64,000 bases of DNA from positions 62,001-126,000 of the forward strand of contig NZ_WVZN01000003.1 in NCBI RefSeq assembly GCF_011772445.1. Direction: 5' to 3'. The notes below the pieces were generated by a model that saw only the letters and a list, made by a program, of their open reading frames with translations, was not told the DNA's origin and searched no databases. The position numbers and the translations under genes are program-made. The DNA is from Hydrogenophaga sp. (GTDB lineage: Bacteria > Pseudomonadota > Gammaproteobacteria > Burkholderiales > Burkholderiaceae_C). Positions within the stretch are counted from its first letter, which is position 1, and each line of letters opens with the position of its first letter. Positions 16,835 through 24,015 of this stretch are shown here, one piece after another.

Positions 16835-17064
16835 GCGCCATGCGCAAAGCCAACACCGCCGGAACCGTCAGCAAGCGCAAAGCCGGTACGAAGACGAGGC
16901 CCTACGACGTGGCGGCCTACCTCAGCACCCCGGAAGACATGGCGGGCTACCTGGACGCCTGGCTGACCGAGGCGCCCGACGACGCGGCCGGGATCGCGCG
17001 TGCACTGGGGGACATCACACGCGCCAAAGGCATGACGCAGGTGGCCAAAGACGCGGGGGCGTAA
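16831..17064 (+). pseudogene. Truncated HigA-family antitoxin
   Basis: A 77-residue frame from GTG 16831 (or ATG 16840). It resembles the addiction-module antidote family: RPYDVAAYLSTPEDMAGYLDAWL, IARALGDITRAKGMTQVAKDAG. Intact members are about 95-105 residues and continue with an HTH second half (LSRESLYKALS...). Here a stop follows directly after the first HTH helix, so the DNA-binding domain is incomplete and the protein is probably non-functional as a repressor. The 3' part seems to have been lost next to the end of the vapC gene, which starts 42 bp further on. The upstream toxin survives only as a possible tail. Confidence 0.65.
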
Positions 17065-17106
17065 AGCTTCAAAGCGGGCGCGGCCACTTGGCCACCAGCC
17101 CGCCAC

Positions 17107-17514
17107 CTACCGCGCGGCCCAGAGCCTGAACTCGACGTGCTTCGCGGCACCTTGAAAGTCCAGGTCCGTCGACAACAGAACCAGATCATGTCGCCGGCAC
17201 AGCTGAATGAGCAGTGCATCGATTGTTCCGATCTGCACGCCGCGACGGCGACAGGCGTTTCGAACCTCCGCGGCCTCGATGTGGTCGTCCCGGTCCGGCT
17301 GCAGGAATGCGAGGGCAGACAGGCGCTCTACCAACTGCGCGCGGGCCTTCGGCCCGGCAAAGCCTTGCAGCAGCTCTTGCAGCACGAACCCCGTCGTGAA
17401 GACCTGATCCGCACCCATCAATGCCTCCCGCAGGGCCACAACCTGAGGCTCGGACTGCTCGGTGTCCCGGCGCAGGGCCAACGACCATACGCTCGTGTCG
17501 ACAAGCATGCTCAT
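17107..17514 (-). CDS. vapC: VapC-type PIN-domain toxin
   Basis: A 135-residue PIN ribonuclease. The acidic active site can be traced: Asp in MLVDTSVWS, Glu in VLQELLQGF, Asp in GTIDALLIQL and Asp in LLSTDLDF. VapC toxins cut tRNA or rRNA when freed from VapB. The start overlaps the end of vapB by 4 nt (ATGA), the usual coupling in vapBC operons. The conserved acidic residues are present, so it is presumed active. It sits in a lower-GC region amid other defence genes. Confidence 0.92.
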   Translation of the reverse strand: MSMLVDTSVWSLALRRDTEQSEPQVVALREALMGADQVFTTGFVLQELLQGFAGPKARAQLVERLSALAFLQPDRDDHIEAAEVRNACRRRGVQIGTIDALLIQLCRRHDLVLLSTDLDFQGAAKHVEFRLWAAR

Positions 17515-17714
17515 CGCTTGCGCGTCCGCTCCGCCTTGTGGTCGAACGATGTGTCCCAGTCCAGCTTTCCGAAGAGCTCCGCCACGCGGCGTTGCTCTCG
17601 GCGGGCAATGAACTCTTGCAAGGCCCGCGTGACTGCGGCCTTTTTGGTGGACTCCCCACTGACGCGGTAAGCGCGCTCCAGGAGATCTTGATCGAGGGCG
17701 AGATTGGTGGCCAT
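17511..17714 (-). CDS. vapB: VapB-type antitoxin
   Basis: A 67-residue antitoxin (MATNLALDQDLLERAYRVSG...). Its N-terminus fits the ribbon-helix-helix VapB type seen with PIN toxins (TKKAAVTRALQEFIARREQRR), and the basic/acidic C-terminus (LFGKLDWDTSFDHKAERTRKR) should wrap VapC. ATG 17714 has AAGGAG 7 nt upstream; a longer in-frame extension to 17771 lacks such a site and would cover the operator. It forms an operon with vapC. Confidence 0.9.
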   Translation of the reverse strand: MATNLALDQDLLERAYRVSGESTKKAAVTRALQEFIARREQRRVAELFGKLDWDTSFDHKAERTRKR

Positions 17715-17743
17715 GTGTAGCTCCTTGAGTTGCAGTCTACACA
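17714..17743. promoter_or_regulatory. Candidate VapBC autoregulatory operator
   Basis: Perfect 7-bp inverted repeat TGTGTAG (17714-17720) and CTACACA (17737-17743) around 16 bp. It spans the vapB ribosome-binding site and touches the start codon, so a VapBC complex bound here would block expression. Symmetry is seen directly; the role is inferred from known VapBC autorepression. Confidence 0.65.
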
Positions 17744-17825
17744 ACCACCCACCGTGTCGCAACGAACGCATGACGAATGACCGGCCCCAAGCCGGGAATG
17801 GGGAAGCTGTGCACGTCCGGCGGCA

Positions 17826-18392
17826 TCAGGCGCTACGCACCGGCTCATACCGCAGCACCACCGCCCCCGATCGAAACGCCTTCTGCCCCACCAGCCGCAA
17901 ATCCACGTGCTGGGGCAGCCCCGCGAACAGCGTGGGCCCACGCCCCACCAGGCGCGGGTGCACGATGAACTCGTATTCGTCGATGAGGCCCAGTTGCGCC
18001 AGGGCCATGGGCAACTGCACGCCCGCCACGTACAGGCCCTTGCCCGGTTCCTGCTTCAGGCGCCGCACCTCCGCCCCCAGGTCGCCGCGCAACAGCTCCG
18101 CGTTCCAATCCACCCGTTCGAGCGTGCTGGACACGACGTACTTCTTCGCCGCGTGGATGGTCTGCGCGAAGGGCAGCGTCCACTCGGGCATGCCTTCGGG
18201 CCGCACGCCCGTCTCGGCCACGGGCCGCCAGGCGCTCTCCATCAGGCCGTAGATGACCCGCCCGAACAGCAGGGCGTCGGCCTGCGCCAGGGTGTTGGCG
18301 GCGTGGCGGTGCAGCTCTTCATCGGGGCCCATCGCCTCGTGGTCGTAACAGCCGTCCAGGGAGATGTTGATGGAGTAACGAAGCGGGCGCAT
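17826..18392 (-). CDS. Dihydrofolate reductase-like (RibD C-terminal) protein
   Basis: A 188-residue protein of the RibD-C/YyaP-type reductase family: RYSINISLDGCYDH at the start, ADALLFGRVIYGLMESAW, KYVVSSTLE, LYVAGVQLPMALAQLGLIDEYEFIVHPRLVGRGPTLF. Members share the DHFR fold and bind NADP, but their physiological substrates are mostly unknown. It is not a housekeeping FolA: the length and motifs differ. It lies within the island between vapBC and the H-NS-like gene. Confidence 0.87.
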   Translation of the reverse strand: MRPLRYSINISLDGCYDHEAMGPDEELHRHAANTLAQADALLFGRVIYGLMESAWRPVAETGVRPEGMPEWTLPFAQTIHAAKKYVVSSTLERVDWNAELLRGDLGAEVRRLKQEPGKGLYVAGVQLPMALAQLGLIDEYEFIVHPRLVGRGPTLFAGLPQHVDLRLVGQKAFRSGAVVLRYEPVRSA

Positions 18393-18513
18393 GGGGCTCC
18401 TGAGCGGGTGGATGGCGGGGGTGGGCGGCTACCGGGCCAGCATGCCCGAAGGAATAGACTCTGCGGAATTCTGCTTTCCCGCACTCACCCCACACATCGT
18501 CGTAGGAGAACCC

Positions 18514-18945
18514 GTGGTGATCAACCCCGCCAAAGACACGACCAAAATGAGCTCCACCGAACTGCGCGAATACGCGGAGCGGTTGATGCGGCAAGCCGAG
18601 GAACAGTCGACGAAGGAATTCGAGTCCACGCTCAACTTCCTGTCGGACAAGCTCACGCACATGGGCAAGACGAAGAAGGACGCTGTCATCCACCTCATCA
18701 AGATGATGAAGAGCCATGAGGCGGAGGAGACGCTGGCCGAACTGGCGGAAGGCGCCGGCTTCACCAGCCCCCGACGGGCCAAGGAGCGCGGGGACCTGGA
18801 CAGCGAGGGCAATCCACCCGAGATCGGCGTGACCTACCAGTTGCCTACGGGCGAGACGTGGACGCGCAAGAGCAAGGTGGGGGCGACGAAACGGGAGTTT
18901 GCGGCGTTTGCGAAGACGACGACTTGGGGGGCTATGAGGGTGTGA
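18514..18945 (+). CDS. Putative H-NS-like small DNA-binding protein
   Basis: A protein of about 143 residues. The N-terminal half is charged and probably a coiled coil (LREYAERLMRQAEEQSTKEFESTLNFL). The C-terminus reads TYQLPTGETWTRKSKVGATKREF, recalling the xx-GxTWxGxG DNA-binding loop of H-NS-family proteins, though the GRGRxP core is not intact. It could be an island-borne nucleoid protein. GTG 18514 or GTG 18517 both fit the AGGAG at 18504; an ATG at 18547 is a third choice. Function is inferred only from this partial motif. Confidence 0.55.
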   Translation: MVINPAKDTTKMSSTELREYAERLMRQAEEQSTKEFESTLNFLSDKLTHMGKTKKDAVIHLIKMMKSHEAEETLAELAEGAGFTSPRRAKERGDLDSEGNPPEIGVTYQLPTGETWTRKSKVGATKREFAAFAKTTTWGAMRV

Positions 18946-18978
18946 AGTCAAGCCGGCACACGTTCATGAAGCTCGATC

Positions 18979-19110
18979 ATGGAACAGCGCAGTCTGTACG
19001 ACCTGGCCAACTACCTGAGCACACCCGAGAACAGGAACTTTCTAGGTCAACGAATGGGCGCTCCTGCGCGATCGCTCTACATGCGTTGGTCAGAGAGCGG
19101 GCTTGAATAG
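18979..19110 (+). CDS. 43-residue orphan frame, antitoxin-like N-terminus
   Basis: A small frame (MEQRSLYDLANYLSTPENRN...) that converges on and overlaps the end of the HNH nuclease gene by 21 bp. Its YDLANYLSTPE stretch is strikingly like YDVAAYLSTPED in the truncated antitoxin at 16831, so it may be another decayed fragment of that family. No convincing ribosome-binding site is seen. It may not be expressed. Confidence 0.3.
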   Translation: MEQRSLYDLANYLSTPENRNFLGQRMGAPARSLYMRWSESGLE

Positions 19111-20442
19111 AAATCGCCGCCGCTGGAGATAGCTCGGCTGCGGCGCACCTTTGCTTGGCACTGACATGCGCTGCCCATCGTATGGTTGCAATTGAGCACG
19201 CAGTGCGCTGTCTTCACCCACACGGCTCCAGTCGATCCGAATCGTCAAGTCATCCTCGATCAGCAGTTGGCCATTTTCGAAGGCGCGGTCGACCAACAAG
19301 GACAGGCAGATTCCATTTGCCGGGTCGAGCCTAATGGATTGATCTCGGCTCCAGGGGACAATGTGGGAGGCGACAAGAAATGCTCTGCTGGCAATGCCGG
19401 TGATCGCGCAGCGATAGCCATAGTTCGCTTTCACCGCGGCGGCGAAAGCTCTCTGTGCGCTGCCCCTGGTTTTGACCGTAGCCGTGGCATCGGGCACCTC
19501 AAACCTCCCCTGGTCAATCTTTTGTCGGAAAGCTTCTACCTCTTGTGGATCCGTTTCGGCGGCCTCGGCGGCTGCATCCGTCGGTGCGATTACCGGGAAT
19601 CGCTGCAACAGAGAATCCAGTAGTTGATCGAGAGAGGCGGCGACTCCGGGAGCCAGCGGAGCCGTCTGGACCCAGGCATCGTGGTTTTTCGCAGGGTCAA
19701 AGAACAGGCCATGGCCAGGCGCGCGAAGATACTCAATAAGCGCGCCACCCTCGTCAGGCGTGAGTTCAGTGATCGCCACCGTCTGATCGGCTGATTCAGT
19801 GATCCGAGCCAGTGCATTCTTCACAATCGCGCTTGGCGCCGTACCAGCACTGTGCAGCAGCGTCCATGCGAGCGCAGATCGCGTAGATGTCTTTGTGGCG
19901 AGGACTCGCACCTCCGGTGGCGCGAGGTTCAGGTCTGCCCACGCGAAGTGCTCGTGCGGATCCTTGAGGTAAGCGCGTAAGTGCAGTGTTCTTGATTCGT
20001 CTCGAAGCTTTACCGCCATAAGGTACGGCTGACCGGCGCCACGACTGGCAAGCAGCGCCAGTTCATGCTCGGCAGCAGCAACCGCGGAATGCGTCGGGTC
20101 ACCGGGGATGGTCTCAGCAGTCGCGTCGCTGGGGTTGAGCGTCATCTTCCAAGCGTCAGGAGCGTGGCTGGTCCCCCACTTGAGATGCGGTCGATCCGCG
20201 GAGTTAAATACGAGCGCGCCTTGAGCATTTCCAGCAGGCCACTGGTAAGTGAGCGGCACAGACTCAGCACCCGTTACATCGACAGGAAAAAGGCGCCTCA
20301 CTGCGTCGAGAAACTCGCTCGTTCGGGAAAGCTGAATGTAGTCCTTCGTGTATTTCGTACCGCTTAAGCGTCCATAGGTTGCTCGATGAGCCGACGTACC
20401 ATAGTGAACAACGAGAACCCACTCGACAGGGTGCGCAGGCAT
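19090..20442 (-). CDS. HNH-family restriction endonuclease
   Basis: A 450-residue protein. The C-terminal quarter is an HNH_2 nuclease domain: YRCAITGIASRAFLVASHIVPWS with His360, DPANGICLS with Asn376, and LLVDRAFENGQL. The first 350 residues match no family I recognise and probably carry the DNA-recognition region. The start codon directly abuts the stop of the Dam-class methyltransferase upstream, so the two are one operon, as expected for a type II restriction-modification pair. GC content and codon use are lower than in flanking core genes. A modification-dependent (type IV) nuclease is less likely, given the two methyltransferases next to it. Confidence 0.85.
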   Translation of the reverse strand: MPAHPVEWVLVVHYGTSAHRATYGRLSGTKYTKDYIQLSRTSEFLDAVRRLFPVDVTGAESVPLTYQWPAGNAQGALVFNSADRPHLKWGTSHAPDAWKMTLNPSDATAETIPGDPTHSAVAAAEHELALLASRGAGQPYLMAVKLRDESRTLHLRAYLKDPHEHFAWADLNLAPPEVRVLATKTSTRSALAWTLLHSAGTAPSAIVKNALARITESADQTVAITELTPDEGGALIEYLRAPGHGLFFDPAKNHDAWVQTAPLAPGVAASLDQLLDSLLQRFPVIAPTDAAAEAAETDPQEVEAFRQKIDQGRFEVPDATATVKTRGSAQRAFAAAVKANYGYRCAITGIASRAFLVASHIVPWSRDQSIRLDPANGICLSLLVDRAFENGQLLIEDDLTIRIDWSRVGEDSALRAQLQPYDGQRMSVPSKGAPQPSYLQRRRFLFKPAL

Positions 20443-21327
20443 CTAGAACCTCCCAATGATGATGGCTTCTGGCGACTGATGTGCCTCTACTTCTCGACGG
20501 CTTTGCGCGGCCAGTGCACGTCGCGTAGTAAAACGGATGATCTCCGCGCGTGGGAACAACGCATGTACGACCTCTGTGTCCCGATTAGACATGACCCAGT
20601 GCACGCCACGCTCCGACAGGTCTGCGCAGATCTTCGCAAGCTCGACTAAGTCTGCCAACTCAAATGTCTTGGCTGTGTACTTGTTGAATTTCGCAGTCGG
20701 CTCCTTCTCGACATCGGGGCGCGAGAAGACGGGCAGGTATGGCGGGTCGAGATAGACGAAATCGCCACGCGTTGCACCCACGAGCACTTGGCGGAAGTCG
20801 CCCGCAACAATGTCCGCACGTACCAATGCCCGCCGGACCGACGTCATCGTCGCCTCGCTGATGCCCTTGAAACTGCGATCACCCCAAGGCACATTCATGG
20901 CGCCGGTTCGCGAATTTTCACGCCAGAGGTGGTTCCATGAGACCGCGTTGAGGTAGAGGAACCGCGCAGCCTTTTCAAGGGGCGCTACCGGTACTGTCGC
21001 ACGTACCTCGTAGTAGAACTCCTTGGAGTCGCGCGCCGCATACCAGTCGAGAAGAGGACGTAGCGCCGATGGATGGTCCCTCATCGCGATCCAGGCCGCG
21101 ACCAGATGCTCGTTTAGATCGGCCAACCGCGCACGACCCGATACGCGCGCCGCGCAGGCAAGAAAAACAGCGCCTCCACCCAAGAATGGCTCGTAGTAGT
21201 TCTTGATGTCCGCCGGAACGTGCGGGAGGATACGAGGAAGGAGTCTTGATTTGCCACCGACCCACCGGATGAATGGTTTGATCGGGAGCTCTTCGGGCTG
21301 CGCGCTGTCTGATGGATGTGAAGGCAT
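20443..21327 (-). CDS. Dam-class (D12) DNA adenine methyltransferase
   Basis: A 294-residue N6-adenine methyltransferase of the D12/alpha group. Motif I region is [15 protein letters not shown] with [14 protein letters not shown], and the catalytic motif IV is DPPY at residues 194-197 ([10 protein letters not shown]). [19 protein letters not shown] is the usual mid-domain region of this family. It is almost certainly the protective methylase for the HNH nuclease encoded directly after it. The specificity cannot be read from the sequence. No strong ribosome-binding site precedes the ATG; a second methyltransferase is divergent from it. Confidence 0.92.
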   Translation of the reverse strand: MPSHPSDSAQPEELPIKPFIRWVGGKSRLLPRILPHVPADIKNYYEPFLGGGAVFLACAARVSGRARLADLNEHLVAAWIAMRDHPSALRPLLDWYAARDSKEFYYEVRATVPVAPLEKAARFLYLNAVSWNHLWRENSRTGAMNVPWGDRSFKGISEATMTSVRRALVRADIVAGDFRQVLVGATRGDFVYLDPPYLPVFSRPDVEKEPTAKFNKYTAKTFELADLVELAKICADLSERGVHWVMSNRDTEVVHALFPRAEIIRFTTRRALAAQSRREVEAHQSPEAIIIGRF

Positions 21328-21366
21328 GCTAGGAGCCGGGATGGATTCTTCTTGTGGCTCTGTCTT

Positions 21367-21381
21367 TCACCTCGGAGGTGA
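21367..21381. promoter_or_regulatory. 15-bp palindrome in the R-M divergent promoter region
   Basis: TCACCTC-G-GAGGTGA has perfect 7-bp arms around one base. It lies between the divergent methyltransferase genes, 40 bp from one start and about 60 bp from the other. It could be an operator for the tandem-HTH regulator at 23081 or for one of the methyltransferases. An alternative role as a methylated site is possible. Confidence 0.5.
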
Positions 21382-21441
21382 TGCCTCATGATATCCTGTA
21401 AATAACCCCAGTATCGCCGCTAGTCGTTGTTCGCACTGCTC

Positions 21442-22797
21442 ATGATGTTCCCTCCGTCCGATGTTCAACTGATGTGGCCGAACAAGGAGCTGCAACTGCG
21501 AGCCTCCGGGGATGACGGCTGCGAATGGGTGCAGCCGGCTGACGACCGGCTGCTCATGCCGCTCAAATTCGAGGCCCTCACGGATGGCCCCCTGGACGCC
21601 CGCACAAACGTGCTGGTCGCTGGAGACGGCCTTGACGCGCTGGAAGCGCTCGCTGCGCATACCAGGGCGTTGGATGGCGGCATTCGTCTGGTGTACATCG
21701 ATCCGCCTTTCAACACTCAAGGCAGCTTCCGCCAATACAACGATGCAATGAACCGGCCGATGTGGCTGAGCATGATGCGAGACAGACTGGCTGCGCTGCG
21801 CCCCTTGCTCTCCGAGGATGCGAGCGTATGGGTCCATCTGGATGATTCGGAGGTACACCGGGCTCGCTCTGTAATGGATGAGGTTTTTGGCGAAGGCGCA
21901 TTCGTTGCTTCGGTGGTATGGCAGAAGAAGACGACGCGCGACTCGCGCGCGGCCTTTTCATCCAATCACGACACAATTCTGGTGTATGCCCCGAGTGGTC
22001 CGAAAAAGTGGAAAACGTCGCGCAATCTGCTGATCAAAGATGAGGCGCACTTGCAAAACCGTGACGATGACCCTCGCGGCCCGTGGGCCGATGCGCCTTT
22101 TACGGCGCCTGGATTTCGCAGGGCTCAACAGTACGACATCGTTACACCTACCGGCCAGGTGTTGCGGCCACCGCGAGGGCGCTCGTGGTATGCAACGCAA
22201 CAGACCTATCGTGATCTGCTTGACGATGGAAGGATCTGGTTTCCTAAAGGGGGCGATGGCTCGCCTCGACTAAAGCTTTTTGCACATCAGCTAAGAGGGC
22301 TTGTTCCGTTCACCGTGTGGGGTGCACCAGATACCGGCACAAACGACGATGCAAAGCGCCACTTGTTGTCCATGTTCCCCGAGGCAGAGGTTTTTGATAC
22401 GCCAAAGCCCGAAGCGCTGTTGGAGCGCATCATCCATATTGCGACCAACCCGGGTGAACTGGTAGTCGACATCTTTGGTGGCAGCGGGACCACTGCAGCC
22501 GTGGCCCACAAGATGCGGCGGCGATGGGTGATCGCCGAGCGCAACACGCAAACAATCTTGGATTTCCTGTTGCCGAGAATGCAACGCGTGGTTGGCGGCA
22601 CAGATTCCGGAGGGGTAACCGACATCACTTCTTGGACCGGAGGTGGGAGTTTCGAGATTGTTCACGTTACCCCCAGATTCGGAAAGCTGTCCAGACGCCA
22701 CCAAGCAGAGACCATCAAGCGACAGCTAGCGCGCTCATCAAGTGAACAAGTGCCTCGCCTCAGACGGGGTCTTCAGGCCGAACTACTGAATTCCTGA
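21442..22797 (+). CDS. Beta-class (Mod-like) DNA methyltransferase
   Basis: A 451-residue amino-methyltransferase. The catalytic motif DPPF (from residue 87, VYIDPPFNTQGS) precedes the SAM-binding motif DIFGGSGTTAAVA (from about 343), which is the beta-class order of type III Mod and some type II enzymes. YNDAMNRPMWLSMMRDRL and WVHLDDSEVHRARSVMDEVFG are typical of Mod-like N6-adenine enzymes. The protein is shorter than most type III Mod subunits and no Res helicase is nearby. It probably modifies the second strand of an asymmetric site recognised by the HNH nuclease. ATG 21442 was used; TTG 21427 and ATG 21472 are alternatives, none with a clear ribosome-binding site. Confidence 0.9.
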   Translation: MMFPPSDVQLMWPNKELQLRASGDDGCEWVQPADDRLLMPLKFEALTDGPLDARTNVLVAGDGLDALEALAAHTRALDGGIRLVYIDPPFNTQGSFRQYNDAMNRPMWLSMMRDRLAALRPLLSEDASVWVHLDDSEVHRARSVMDEVFGEGAFVASVVWQKKTTRDSRAAFSSNHDTILVYAPSGPKKWKTSRNLLIKDEAHLQNRDDDPRGPWADAPFTAPGFRRAQQYDIVTPTGQVLRPPRGRSWYATQQTYRDLLDDGRIWFPKGGDGSPRLKLFAHQLRGLVPFTVWGAPDTGTNDDAKRHLLSMFPEAEVFDTPKPEALLERIIHIATNPGELVVDIFGGSGTTAAVAHKMRRRWVIAERNTQTILDFLLPRMQRVVGGTDSGGVTDITSWTGGGSFEIVHVTPRFGKLSRRHQAETIKRQLARSSSEQVPRLRRGLQAELLNS

Positions 22798-23080
22798 ATG
22801 CAAGTTTGAAGCGAGGCTCGCCCTGGCTGGCCTAACTCCCGATGATGAGTCGAGACCGCTGGCAGGGATAGCTCACCCTCGAATCAGTGGTCTTTCTAGC
22901 CTGGCGCTGGCTACCGGGGGCAGTTACAGACATTCACCGGCCTAACCAACTAGGAAGCCACGTCGATACCTTACCGGTGAAGAGTTGAAGGTTCAGCAGC
23001 AGCGCATGCGCGGAACGAGCCCGATCCCACCGCGTTCCCTCAACCCAGCGGGCACGCGGATCTTGAAAGCAGCAACGACA
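22798..23080. other. Non-coding gap in the defence island
   Basis: 283 bp between the stops of two convergent genes. I see no credible open frame, tRNA or strong hairpin here. The base composition is lower in GC than the core genome, as in the rest of the island. Confidence 0.5.
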
Positions 23081-23548
23081 TCAATTCGAACTCGTTAGAA
23101 GCGTCGCCATCGACAAGGCGAGCGACGCCGCGAGCCTTTCAAGTGTCTGCAGCGAAGGGTTCCTCGCTTGGCGCTCGATGCGCGCGATGACTGGCCTGCT
23201 GACGCCGGATCGCTGACTCAACATCTCCTGAGTCAGCATCAAGCGCCCCCTTGCTGCGACAAGGTTCTGCGCCAGCAGAGCCTCGATCAAGTTGTCAGCC
23301 TCCTGTCGAGCCACAGGCCGCGCTCCGAGCAGTGAACCTGTGGACACGCCCAGAGCACGAGCCAACTTATCCACCGTGCCCAAGGACACATTGAGCTCCC
23401 CTCTTTCCAGACGCTGAATCATTCGGCGGTCCACGTGGGCCTGCTCCGCGAGCGCGCGAGTACTCCAGTTGCCTTGCGCACGCAGAGCAACAAGGTTCCT
23501 GGCCAACTGGCCACGCGCGGGAGAGGTTTCGGACGCTTGATCAGGCAC
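23081..23548 (-). CDS. Tandem-HTH (XRE-family) regulator
   Basis: About 155 residues made of two XRE-type HTH units in a row: LARNLVALRAQGNWSTRALAEQAHVDRRMIQRLERGELNVSLGTVDKLARALGV, then LVAARGRLMLTQEMLSQRSGVSRPVIARIERQARNPSLQTLERLAASLALS. The first unit has the classic C/Cro pattern, and the second a more degenerate one. GTG 23548 gives a clean start; a TTG at 23599 would add a CPKC-containing leader without a ribosome-binding site. It is divergent from a small orphan gene and lies in the R-M island, so it could act as a controller protein. Confidence 0.75.
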   Translation of the reverse strand: MPDQASETSPARGQLARNLVALRAQGNWSTRALAEQAHVDRRMIQRLERGELNVSLGTVDKLARALGVSTGSLLGARPVARQEADNLIEALLAQNLVAARGRLMLTQEMLSQRSGVSRPVIARIERQARNPSLQTLERLAASLALSMATLLTSSN

Positions 23549-23592
23549 CGAAAAAGTGTGGAGACCAAACCCGCAGGGGTGGCGGCATTTAG

Positions 23593-23603
23593 GGCACAAT
23601 GCC
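23593..23603. promoter_or_regulatory. Small dyad between the XRE gene and orphan gene
   Basis: GGCA-CAA-TGCC is a perfect 4-bp inverted repeat in the short region between the divergent starts. It could be a site for the tandem-HTH regulator. The arms are short, so chance is possible. Confidence 0.3.
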
Positions 23604-23626
23604 GACGCGTTTTTGGGAGTCTGCGC

Positions 23627-23935
23627 ATGTTCGTTACCTCAGCCGCGTTCGTTCCGTTCCTGCATCCCTCTGCGGTTGCGCCTAGTCAGCAGTATTGGCG
23701 CGTGGTCACACTGACCCTGGAGAGACATTGGTATCTGGTCGTCCACAAGGTGCTCTTCCAGGGTCGCAAGGTGCCTCAGACCGCGCTGGTGGCGTGGGAT
23801 GCCACGCTGGCGGACTTGCTAGCTGAAATCCCGCCCGACGATCTGATCGGCCTCGCGCGCCTTGACTGGCAAGGCGACAACCACGCGAGTTGGTCCTTGC
23901 GATGGCTGGAGGTGGGTTGGAGGCCTTCGCGCTGA
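23627..23935 (+). CDS. Orphan small protein divergent from XRE regulator
   Basis: A 102-residue protein (MFVTSAAFVPFLHPSAVA...LEVGWRPSR) that I do not recognise. It has a GGGAG 7 nt before the ATG, is rich in Trp and hydrophobic residues (HWYLVVHKVLFQGRK, LARLDWQGDNHASWSLRWLEVGW) and has no signal peptide or membrane helix of convincing length. It is divergent from the tandem-HTH gene, a layout often seen for toxin- or effector-like genes with their own regulator. Confidence 0.55.
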   Translation: MFVTSAAFVPFLHPSAVAPSQQYWRVVTLTLERHWYLVVHKVLFQGRKVPQTALVAWDATLADLLAEIPPDDLIGLARLDWQGDNHASWSLRWLEVGWRPSR

Positions 23936-23950
23936 GTAGCGCCCAAACCA

Positions 23951-23980
23951 AAGGCCCCGGAGCTCCCGCCCCAGGGCCTT
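23951..23980 (-). terminator. Probable terminator of the aldehyde dehydrogenase operon
   Basis: AAGGCCC and GGGCCTT form a 7-bp stem around a 16-nt loop. On the minus strand the stem is followed by TTTGGTTTGGG, a T-rich tail. It lies 36 bp past the aldehyde dehydrogenase stop. Confidence 0.5.
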
Positions 23981-24015
23981 CGTCCTCCCCTCCCTCGCTC
24001 CCCCTTCAGTTCAAC

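Noticed and set aside
21442-22797. Type III restriction-modification (Mod) system
   Set aside because: The methylase is Mod-like, but no Res helicase subunit is present, and the neighbouring nuclease is an HNH protein.
16617-23935. A complete genomic island with integrase and attachment sites
   Set aside because: The content and composition look acquired, but no integrase, tRNA edge or flanking direct repeat could be identified.
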